Shown here in pieces: positions 1 to 5,752 of a stretch of DNA of 6,738 nucleotides. The DNA comes from an uncultured Cocleimonas sp. (lineage in GTDB: Bacteria > Pseudomonadota > Gammaproteobacteria > Thiotrichales > Thiotrichaceae): positions 1-6,738 of the forward strand of contig CALISP010000161.1 in the NCBI GenBank assembly GCA_938041705.1. The letters run 5' to 3'. How positions within the stretch are numbered: position 1 is the stretch's first letter; each line of letters starts with the position of its first letter. Under the pieces are notes generated by a model. That model worked only from the letters and a program-made list of their open reading frames with translations. It was not told the DNA's origin and ran no database searches. Made by a program: the position numbers and the translations under genes.

Positions 1-64
1 GTGATTATCTTTGTTATCCTTTAAAATTAACAATAGCTATATTTAAGGCAAGTCTTTTAAGAAA

Positions 65-92
65 TACGTAGTTATTAGTACTAACGTAATAA
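65..92. promoter_or_regulatory. Possible operator-like palindrome upstream of the isomerase gene
   Basis: The AT-rich stretch before the broken isomerase gene contains the perfect 10-bp palindrome TTAGTACTAA at 75-84. It is bracketed by two copies of ACGTA (66-70 and 84-88), and TTATTA (72-77) is inverted as TAATAA (87-92). A weak promoter could lie just downstream, with TTCACT at 101-106 and TATATT at 125-130 separated by 18 bp. Short palindromes are common by chance in AT-rich DNA and no known regulator site is recognised, so this is only a candidate. Confidence 0.2.
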
Positions 93-160
93 GTTTAAAT
101 TTCACTAAGAGATAAGCATTTTCCTATATTTTAATTGATCCATTTATACGAGAGTTTCAC

Positions 161-767
161 ATGAGTAAAACTATTAACTATTAACTATTATCATTTCTTA
201 ATTTCACCTTTCAGCTATTTAGCGATTGAGCGTTTTAATGCGATTGCAACCAAGCATGATCTCACTGTTAATTACTTACCCATTTCTGTGATGGATGTAT
301 TCGCTGAACTCAGTGTATTGCCACCAGGTAAACGCCATCCTTCGTTACAACGGATGCGTACGGATGAGTTAAAACGATGGTCTAGTTTCTTAGAATTACC
401 TATGAACTTAGCACCTGCACATTTTCCTGTTGACCAAACATTAGCCGCTCAAATGATATTCGCAGCAGGTGGAGCGAATGGAAACCCTGATGCAGGAAAA
501 CTATCGGATGCTTTACTCAAAGCAGTATGGGAAGAAGAGAAAAACATTTCGGATGAAGCTACTTTAGTCGCTATCGCAGATAGTGTCGGCTTGGTTGGAT
601 CTGATTTACTTGAGAATGCAAAAGATAGCCAATGGAAGGAGGCTTATACAAGTGCCACTAAAAATGCACTTGAGATGGGTGTTGTTGGCTCGCCTACTTA
701 TCAAGTAGAAGATGAACTCTATTGGGGGCAAGATAGATTAGATTTCTTAGAGCGCGCTTTAGTCTAA
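161..767 (+). pseudogene. 2-hydroxychromene-2-carboxylate isomerase-like protein (DsbA/kappa-GST family), frameshifted near the start
   Basis: The ATG at 161 follows a modest Shine-Dalgarno (GAGAG, 150-154), but its frame stops at TAA 182-184 after seven codons. The rest of the protein is open in another frame through 767. Removing one 7-bp unit of the ACTATTA repeat joins the two frames into a 199-residue protein, the usual length for HCCA isomerases. The joined product would begin MSKTINYYHFLISPFSYLAI. It contains the family's SPFSYL motif, with Ser13 (codon 204-206) matching the catalytic serine of NahD-type enzymes. The downstream part has family hallmarks: a KRHPSLQRMRTDELKRW segment, the cis-proline loop GVVGSPTY, and the C-terminal WGQDRLDFLERAL. 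A shorter product could start at GTG 288 or ATG 291 (158-160 residues), but it would lack the catalytic serine and the first beta strand, and no good ribosome site is visible there. Family members isomerise hydroxychromene carboxylates with glutathione in naphthalene breakdown. Most orthologues outside such pathways have unknown substrates, and no aromatic-degradation genes are adjacent. Confidence 0.8.
170..190 (+). repeat. Three tandem copies of the 7-mer ACTATTA inside the isomerase reading frame
   Basis: Three perfect head-to-tail copies of ACTATTA lie at 170-176, 177-183 and 184-190, beginning nine bases after the A of the ATG at 161. Because 7 is not a multiple of 3, copy number sets the reading frame. 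Two copies (or five) keep the frame open; three copies create the TAA at 182-184. The array is short, so ongoing slippage would be expected to be slow. A single duplication event, or a sequencing or assembly artefact, is equally consistent with what is seen. Confidence 0.9.
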
Positions 768-802
768 ATCAGTCAATATCTAGACTTATATTCATTTTAT
801 CT

Positions 803-832
803 AAAAAAACGGCAGTTAAATAACTGCCGTTT
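803..832 (-). terminator. Rho-independent terminator, best on the minus strand, possibly bidirectional
   Basis: AAACGGCAGTTA (807-818) and TAACTGCCGTTT (821-832) form a perfect 12-bp inverted repeat with a minimal 2-base centre; in practice the innermost pairs would open to form the loop. Read on the minus strand, the stem is followed by seven T residues (complement of 803-809), the classic intrinsic terminator layout, so it should end transcripts of the purine transporter operon. On the plus strand the stem lies 39 bases after the isomerase stop codon and ends in TTT followed by C, a weaker T-tail, so it may also stop that gene. Its position between convergent genes supports a shared terminator. 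Confidence 0.85.
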
Positions 833-846
833 CAAAATAACAATAA

Positions 847-958
847 TGGTTCTGAGTGTTCAGATTTGATTTCAAATCAAGGCGACCCAGCGCGCAGAAT
901 GTGAGCGTATATTTATACGCGACCATCCGAGCGCTGAAGCAAAGCCGAGTTGGGACCA
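847..958. repeat. Structured intergenic element with nested inverted repeats (candidate dispersed repeat)
   Basis: This non-coding stretch is clearly richer in G and C than its surroundings and folds on itself at several levels. TGGTTC (847-852) can pair with GGACCA (953-958, one G-T pair). GATTTG (863-868) pairs with CAAATC (873-878). GGC (881-883) pairs with GCC (944-946), CAGCGC (888-893) with GCGCTG (931-936), and GCGTATA (905-911) with TATACGC (914-920). Together these give an outer stem enclosing a small hairpin and a long, interrupted arm. The position in a convergent intergenic gap, the odd composition and the layered symmetry resemble small palindromic intergenic repeats (REP/BIME or MITE-like). 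No open reading frame or known RNA family is recognised. It would be transcribed as the 3' tail of the minus-strand operon, before the terminator. Confidence 0.5.
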
Positions 959-978
959 AAGATGATCTCTAAGTACAA

Positions 979-2040
979 TTATTTTGGGATTGTGCCGTCT
1001 ACGCCTTCTACATACCAACCCATTTTAGCTAAATCACCATCAGGAATTGTCTCACCTTCTTTCACGACAACTTCGCCTTTCTGGTTTTTGATAGGGCCTT
1101 GGAACGGATGAAAGCTACCATCAACAATAGAAGCTTTAACTGAGTCTGCGTAATCACGAACATCCTGAGGAACAGCATCAGCATAAGGTGCCATAGTAAC
1201 CATACCAGCTTTTATGCCATCCCATGTATCAGTAGAAGCCCAAGAGCCATCTTGTGCTGCTTTAACTTGTTTGATGTAGTATTTGTCCCAGTTATTAACG
1301 ATTGCAGTTAACTGTGCTTTTGGAGCAAATGCTTTCATGTTTGAAGCTTGACCGAAACCATAAACGCCGCGTTTCTCAGCAACTTGTAATGGTGCAGGTG
1401 AATCAGTATGTTGAGTGATAACGTCAGCACCTTGGTCAATCAATGCTTTAGCCGCGTCGCCTTCTTTACCGGGATCAAACCAAGTGTTTACCCCTACAAC
1501 TTTAACTTTTACATCTGGATTAACTTTTCGTGCTGCCAAAGTCATCGCATTAATACCACGAATAACCTCAGGGATTGGGAAAGAAGCAATATAACCAATG
1601 GTATTTGTTTTAGTCATCTTACCGGCAATTGCACCTAACACCGCTCGACCTTCATAGAAACGAGCAGAGTAAGTACTTACATTATTTCCACGCTTGTAAC
1701 CTGTCGCATGTTCAAATTTCACTTTAGGGAATTTTTTAGCTACTTTATTGGTTGGATTCATATAACCAAATGAAGTAGTGAAAATCACATCGTTACCGTC
1801 AGCAGCTAACTGACGAATCACGCGTTCAGCATCTGCACCTTCTGGTACGCTTTCAACATAACTCGTTTTAACATCTAGTGCCTTTTCTAATGCTAGCCGA
1901 GATTGATTGTGTTGGTAAGACCAGCCATGGTCGCCAATAGGGCCTACATAGACAAACCCTACTTTCGTTTCAGCACTGGCGATTCCAGCTACTGTTAGGC
2001 ATGTAGCTATTGCTACTGATGATATTATTTTTTTAATCAT
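979..2040 (-). CDS. BMP/PnrA-family periplasmic substrate-binding protein of a purine-type ABC transporter
   Basis: This is the periplasmic binding component that delivers substrate to the permeases encoded just upstream. The 353-residue product begins with a Sec signal peptide: KK at 3-4, a hydrophobic core, and a likely cut after ASA at 21-23. The cysteine at 14 is not in a convincing lipobox, so a soluble periplasmic protein is expected, rather than the lipoprotein form common in Gram-positive and spirochaete members. Mature-protein hallmarks of the BMP (Med/PnrA-like) family are visible: VGPIGDHGWSYQHNQSR (32-48), ARFYEGR (126-132), AGKMTKTNTIGYIASFPIPE (139-158), WFDPGKEGDAAKALIDQGAD (187-206) and QHTDSPAP (210-217). 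Characterised family members bind purine nucleosides such as guanosine, inosine or adenosine; the neighbouring guanine deaminase fits, but the exact ligand is inferred. The gene is last in its operon, 66 bp after the second permease, and has a near-ideal ribosome site, suggesting it is made in excess over the membrane parts. Confidence 0.92.
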   Translation of the reverse strand: MIKKIISSVAIATCLTVAGIASAETKVGFVYVGPIGDHGWSYQHNQSRLALEKALDVKTSYVESVPEGADAERVIRQLAADGNDVIFTTSFGYMNPTNKVAKKFPKVKFEHATGYKRGNNVSTYSARFYEGRAVLGAIAGKMTKTNTIGYIASFPIPEVIRGINAMTLAARKVNPDVKVKVVGVNTWFDPGKEGDAAKALIDQGADVITQHTDSPAPLQVAEKRGVYGFGQASNMKAFAPKAQLTAIVNNWDKYYIKQVKAAQDGSWASTDTWDGIKAGMVTMAPYADAVPQDVRDYADSVKASIVDGSFHPFQGPIKNQKGEVVVKEGETIPDGDLAKMGWYVEGVDGTIPK

Positions 2041-2045
2041 TTTTT

Positions 2046-2050
2046 CCTCC
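2046..2050 (-). promoter_or_regulatory. Strong Shine-Dalgarno of the binding-protein gene
   Basis: On the minus strand GGAGG is followed by five A residues and then the ATG at 2040-2038. This is the best ribosome site in the window. It fixes the start of the binding protein and fits high expression of the periplasmic component relative to its permeases. The rest of the gap to the upstream permease stop (2051-2106) holds only a weak 5-bp hairpin (TTACT/AGTAA on the minus strand) and no convincing separate promoter. Confidence 0.8.
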
Positions 2051-2106
2051 AGGAATTATTTACTAAAAGTAAGTCTGTTTGTAATTATCTTGAATGTAAG
2101 CAGATT

Positions 2107-3027
2107 TCATCGACTTTCATGAAAAGGCTTGCCTAAACTTGCGGGCGAATTCAATTTAATTTTTGTTTTGTCTCGAGAGATAAATACAAGAACAAGAATA
2201 GTTGCTAAATAAGGTAGCATTGACATTACTTGAGATGGAATGCCTATACCTAATGCTTGGGCATGTAATTGTAAAATGGTGATGCCTCCGAATAGGTAAG
2301 CGCCCAATAAAACGCGACCTACTTTCCAGCTGGCAAACACTACCAATGCGAGCGCTATCCAGCCTCTTCCAGCAGTCATTCCTTCAACCCATAAAGGCGA
2401 ATATGCGAGTGACAAGTATGCGCCACCAACACCAGCCATTGCTCCCCCGAACAGTATTGCCATAAAGCGTATTTTTACAACTGAATAACCCATGGCATGT
2501 GCTGCATCATGGGAATCACCCACAGCTCTTAAAATTAAACCAGCGCGAGTCTTATTCATAAACCAATACACAACAATGACCATTAGTATGGATAAATAAA
2601 CCAAACCATCTTGGTTAAATAAAATGTTGCCAATGACAGGTATTGAAGCAAGACCAGGAATCGCAATTTTAGGTATTCCAGTGTATGCCACACCAATCAT
2701 GCTTTGCCCAATTAAAGCACTTAAACCAAGCCCAAATATGGTTAATGCTAATCCTGTGGGTACCTGTCTTGCGTGAAACTTTAAAACTAAGATAGCAAAG
2801 ATTGATGCCATGAAAGCACCTGCGACCATACTCGCTATTATAGCTACGCTAGCACTGCCAGTATGATGTACTGCAACGAAACCAATAATGGCTCCCATGA
2901 TCATCATGCCTTCGACACCAAGATTTAACACACCTGATTTTTCGGTGACAAGTTCACCTAGGGCCGCAAACAAAAGTGGGGTAGCGGCGGTTATAATCGT
3001 AAGTATTGCTGCAATTAAAATATCCAT
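2107..3027 (-). CDS. ABC transporter inner-membrane permease, BPD/ribose-permease type (NupQ-like)
   Basis: This is the second of the two permeases forming the membrane channel of the BMP-type purine nucleoside importer. The 306-residue product is almost entirely hydrophobic, with about eight to ten membrane segments; the clearest are near residues 3-24, 40-55, 60-83, 92-113, 141-156, 187-209, 223-233 and 269-283. Family marks are SGVLNLGVEGMM (31-42) after the first membrane segment, the cytoplasmic coupling loop LRAVGDSHDAAHAMGYSV (166-183) that contacts the ATPase, and GRGWIALALVVFASW (220-234). The start ATG lies only two bases after the stop codon of the first permease, so the two are translationally coupled; a GGCGG stretch upstream is the only, weak, ribosome site. 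Its length and motifs match the shorter permease of Bacillus NupOPQ-like systems. Heterodimer formation with the neighbouring permease is inferred from that family. Confidence 0.92.
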   Translation of the reverse strand: MDILIAAILTIITAATPLLFAALGELVTEKSGVLNLGVEGMMIMGAIIGFVAVHHTGSASVAIIASMVAGAFMASIFAILVLKFHARQVPTGLALTIFGLGLSALIGQSMIGVAYTGIPKIAIPGLASIPVIGNILFNQDGLVYLSILMVIVVYWFMNKTRAGLILRAVGDSHDAAHAMGYSVVKIRFMAILFGGAMAGVGGAYLSLAYSPLWVEGMTAGRGWIALALVVFASWKVGRVLLGAYLFGGITILQLHAQALGIGIPSQVMSMLPYLATILVLVFISRDKTKIKLNSPASLGKPFHESR

Positions 3028-3029
3028 GA

Positions 3030-4100
3030 CTATACCGCCGCCTGTTTAGAAAACTGCAATCTGTAATGAATTAATACATCGCTTGCTAGTAAAAAGAATA
3101 ATAGCAATCCTTGGAAGACGCCTGTTACGGCAACGGGCAGATTCAGTTTAATTTGTGCTGTCTCACCACCTAAGTATGAAAGTGCCAACAACAAGGCTGA
3201 AAACAAAACACCTAACGGATGTAAGCGACCTACATAAGCGACGATGATCGCAGCAAAGCCATATCCAGGAGAAATATTAGGAAGTACCTGACCTATCGGG
3301 CCAGAAACTTCAATCGCACCTGCTAAACCAGCGGCACCACCACTTATTAATAAGGTAATCCAAATGATTTTAGAGGGACTGAAGCCCGCGTGTTCACCAG
3401 CGGCAGGAGCATCGCCTATAACTTTAATTTGGTAACCCAACAGGGTTCTAGATAATAAAATCCAACCTAAGCCTACGGCAACTAAGGCGATTATTGCGCC
3501 TAGATGCATTCGCGTTCCATCATATAAAATGGGCAAAAGTGCGGAGTCACTAAAAAGTCGAGACTCAGGAAAGTTAAACCCATCAGGATCTTTGAGTGGG
3601 CCATGAATCAGTAAATTTAGTAATAAAGCAGCGACATAACTCAGCATTAGACTGGTTAAAATCTCATTAGCGTTGAAGCGAGTTTTAAGGAAAGCCACAA
3701 TGCCAGCCCATAGCATGCCGCCAATGATCCCCGTGATTAGTATTAATGGAATAATATAAAAGCCTGTTTTCTCATAGAAAAATAAAGCAGTCGTACCACC
3801 AAAAATACCTCCAAGAATCAACTGTCCTTCGGCACCAATGTTCCAGACTCCCGCTCTAAACCCTAATGAAAGAGCTACACCTATTAATATCAATGGGGTC
3901 GCTTTAACGGTGAGTTCGGATAAGCCATACACAGAAGAGATAGGTTCTACGAAGAAAGCATGAAGCGCAGCAGCAGGAGATACACCCATCATCAAGAATA
4001 GAATGATGCTAGCCACGAGGGTTAATAAAAGTGCGAGAACAGGGGATAAGTAGACCATCGATGCTGATGGTGTTTGTCGTTTGATTAGTCTAGGCAACAT
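3030..4100 (-). CDS. ABC transporter inner-membrane permease, BPD/ribose-permease type (NupP-like)
   Basis: This is the first and longer permease of the BMP-type importer. I chose the ATG at 4100-4098 (356 residues, MLPRLIKRQTP) because GGAG sits six bases before it. An in-frame ATG at 4112 would add MEFK but has only a poor AGAAG directly against it. The protein has a short basic cytoplasmic tail, a first membrane helix at about 17-39, and roughly nine further hydrophobic segments. It carries the family motif GVWNIGAEGQL (from residue 84), the cytoplasmic loop IKVIGDAPAAGEHAGFSP (225-242) that should dock on the ATPase, and PGYGFAAIIVAYVGRLHPLG (278-297). The longer stretch at about 166-200 (HGPLKDPDGFNFPESRLF and beyond) is probably periplasmic. 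The start overlaps the end of the ATPase gene by 11 bp, and the stop is two bases from the next permease, so all three are translationally linked. Confidence 0.9.
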   Translation of the reverse strand: MLPRLIKRQTPSASMVYLSPVLALLLTLVASIILFLMMGVSPAAALHAFFVEPISSVYGLSELTVKATPLILIGVALSLGFRAGVWNIGAEGQLILGGIFGGTTALFFYEKTGFYIIPLILITGIIGGMLWAGIVAFLKTRFNANEILTSLMLSYVAALLLNLLIHGPLKDPDGFNFPESRLFSDSALLPILYDGTRMHLGAIIALVAVGLGWILLSRTLLGYQIKVIGDAPAAGEHAGFSPSKIIWITLLISGGAAGLAGAIEVSGPIGQVLPNISPGYGFAAIIVAYVGRLHPLGVLFSALLLALSYLGGETAQIKLNLPVAVTGVFQGLLLFFLLASDVLIHYRLQFSKQAAV

Positions 4101-5628
4101 TTTGAACTCCATCTTCTAGCTCTACACCTGCCATCAGTAATCCCATTTTTTCAATGATGATTTCCTCGATAGGGTAGAACTTCGATAACACGCCTCCACA
4201 GATAGCGCCTATTCGATCTGAAATCTCCATTAATTCATCCAGATCCTGAGAAATCACTAAAACTGCGGCGCCTTGTGAAGCCATTTCTCTTATTGCTTCA
4301 CGAATCGTTTGTGCTGCACCCGCATCAACTCCCCAAGTGGGTTGAGAGACAACTAGGATAGAAGGTTTCTGTTTGAATTCACGTCCAATAATAAATTTTT
4401 GTAAATTCCCTCCCGAAAGACTTGCTGCAGGAACATTAGCGCGAGGTGTTTTAACATTGAAATCTCTAATTACCTCTTTGGCGAACTTCCTCGTTTTTGC
4501 ATAATCAATAAGGCCAGACTTGATAAATCCTAGTCGGTCATATGCTGTTAAAAATGCGTTGTCGATGAGGTTCATATCTGGCATTGCTCCATGCCCTAAA
4601 CGTTTTTCAGGAACACTTGCCATGCCGAGTTCGCGGCGTTGATTAGGATTCAAGTTCGCACTGGCTTTGCCTTCAATATAAATACTTTCAGGATTGTTGT
4701 TGCGATGTTCGCCATTAAGCGCTGTCAATAACTCATCTTGACCATTTCCCGCGACACCGGCAATACCAACTACTTCACCTGCGCGTACTTCAAGATTGAT
4801 GTTTTTCAGAGATATACCCAATGGGTCGGAGGCAATCATGTTGAGATCTTTTGCTTCTAATCGAATATCGCCAACTGTTACTTTAGCAGCTTGTTTAAAT
4901 TCTTTGAGTTCTTCGCCCATCATCATCGCGGCTAGAGATCCCGTGCTTTCTTCCGCTACTGAGACACCACCCACCTTTTTGCCTAATCTTAAAATTGTGG
5001 CGTCATCACACAAAGCTTTAATTTCATCCAGTTTGTGGCTGATGTACAAAATTGCTAAACCTTCTTCACCTAATCGCCTCAGGGTAATGAATAATTTATC
5101 GACTTCCTGTGGAGTAAGAACTGACGTTGGCTCATCCATAATGAGTAATTTCGGCTCTTGTAATAAGCAACGAATAATCTCAATTCTTTGGCGTTCACCT
5201 ACTGAGAGCGTGTAAACATGACGATGTGGGTCGAGCGGCAAACCATAGCGTTCTGACACATCGGTTATCTTTGTAGCCAAAGTTTTCATGTCACTTTTTT
5301 GATCCATTCCAAGAGAAATATTCTCTACCACGGTTAGTGAATCAAATAAGGAAAAGTGTTGGAATACCATCGCCACACCAAGTTCTCTGGCATGCGCAGG
5401 GTTTTTGATGTCGACGGTTTCTCCATTGAAACGAATTTCACCTGCATCAGGCTTTAAAATCCCGTAAATCATTTTTACAAGAGTAGATTTACCTGCTCCG
5501 TTTTCGCCAAGTAATGCATGAACCTCACCACGCCTGATTTTCAGATCAACATTGTCTGTAGCAAGAACACCAGGAAACGCTTTGCGCATACCTGTAAGTT
5601 CTATTAAATATTCAGATTTTTCAGTCAT
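4090..5628 (-). CDS. ABC transporter ATP-binding protein with two nucleotide-binding domains (NupO/RbsA-type)
   Basis: This cytoplasmic motor of the importer is a single 512-residue chain with two ABC domains, as in ribose- and BMP-type systems. The first domain is complete: Walker A GENGAGKST (41-49), Q-loop Gln90, signature LSVGERQRIEI (141-151), Walker B LLIMDEPT (161-168, catalytic Glu166) and switch His198. The second has a degenerate Walker A, GVAGNGQDEL (291-300), with no lysine in the usual place. It also has signature LSGGNLQK (404-411) and a Walker B whose usual Asp-Glu is replaced in VVSQPTWGVDAG (426-437). This asymmetry is normal for the family: only one composite site is expected to hydrolyse ATP well. 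The start gives the expected spacing to the first beta strand, though the ribosome site is weak (GGA ten bases upstream). The 3' end overlaps the first permease. It follows guaD by 117 bp in the same direction. Confidence 0.94.
   Translation of the reverse strand: MTEKSEYLIELTGMRKAFPGVLATDNVDLKIRRGEVHALLGENGAGKSTLVKMIYGILKPDAGEIRFNGETVDIKNPAHARELGVAMVFQHFSLFDSLTVVENISLGMDQKSDMKTLATKITDVSERYGLPLDPHRHVYTLSVGERQRIEIIRCLLQEPKLLIMDEPTSVLTPQEVDKLFITLRRLGEEGLAILYISHKLDEIKALCDDATILRLGKKVGGVSVAEESTGSLAAMMMGEELKEFKQAAKVTVGDIRLEAKDLNMIASDPLGISLKNINLEVRAGEVVGIAGVAGNGQDELLTALNGEHRNNNPESIYIEGKASANLNPNQRRELGMASVPEKRLGHGAMPDMNLIDNAFLTAYDRLGFIKSGLIDYAKTRKFAKEVIRDFNVKTPRANVPAASLSGGNLQKFIIGREFKQKPSILVVSQPTWGVDAGAAQTIREAIREMASQGAAVLVISQDLDELMEISDRIGAICGGVLSKFYPIEEIIIEKMGLLMAGVELEDGVQNVA
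4107..4110 (-). promoter_or_regulatory. Ribosome binding site of the first permease, inside the ATPase gene
   Basis: GGAG on the minus strand lies six bases before the ATG at 4100-4098 and within the last codons of the ATPase gene. It favours this ATG over the upstream in-frame ATG at 4112-4110, whose own G overlaps the GGAG. The arrangement suggests coupled translation of ATPase and permease. Confidence 0.55.
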
Positions 5629-5630
5629 AG

Positions 5631-5652
5631 TTAATCCAGTATTTTTAATCCA
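5631..5652. repeat. Short direct repeat TTAATCCA just before the ATPase start
   Basis: TTAATCCA occurs at 5631-5638 and again at 5645-5652, a 14-bp period on one face of the helix to within about a third of a turn. On the operon strand it reads TGGATTAA twice, with the second copy ending three bases before the ATG. It contains the only Shine-Dalgarno-like GGA for the ATPase, so it could be a duplicated initiation region or a regulator half-site pair. Chance is also plausible for an 8-mer this rich in A and T. Confidence 0.3.
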
Positions 5653-5696
5653 TCACGATTACAAAAAGGTGTTTAGCTTTGCATAAGTTCTATTTA

Positions 5697-5752
5697 CGTT
5701 TTTAAATGAAAACGAAATATCAGTTAAAAGTAGGGGGGTGTACTTTTAATTG
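5697..5752. repeat. Two adjacent inverted repeats in the guaD-ATPase gap, one with a G6 loop
   Basis: CAGTTAAAAGTA (5721-5732) pairs with TACTTTTAATTG (5741-5752) in a 12-bp stem with one G-T pair. The loop is GGGGGGTG on the plus strand and CACCCCCC on the operon strand. The stem covers the last codons and stop (5746-5748) of guaD. A second, smaller hairpin, CGTTTT (5697-5702) with AAAACG (5709-5714), follows immediately. Neither is followed by a T-tract in the operon direction, so they do not look like ordinary terminators. They could protect or process the mRNA between guaD and the transporter genes, or serve as a protein site. No purine riboswitch core was recognised here. Confidence 0.45.

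Noticed and set aside
11..43. Promoter with TTGTTA (11-16) and TATATT (38-43)
   Set aside because: The 21-bp spacing is too long for a standard sigma-70 promoter, and such matches are common in AT-rich DNA.
404..437. Second ATPase domain looking inactivated (positions given as residues of the ATPase)
   Set aside because: The altered Walker A and SQPT-type Walker B are normal for the second domain of this transporter class, so they are not evidence of decay.
1408..1638. A 76-codon plus-strand open frame
   Set aside because: It lies wholly inside the well-supported binding-protein gene on the other strand and shows no recognisable domain.
4110..4112. Upstream ATG as the start of the first permease
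   Set aside because: It is in frame and possible, but has a poor ribosome site, whereas the ATG at 4100 has GGAG at ideal spacing.
4796..5215. A 139-codon plus-strand open frame
   Set aside because: It is antisense to the ATPase gene, whose motifs are clear across the same bases; its translation resembles no family.
5629..5745. Possible purine riboswitch or PurR operator before the transporter genes
   Set aside because: No conserved purine-aptamer core and no match to the PurR palindrome ACGCAAACGTTTGCGT could be found; only generic hairpins are present.
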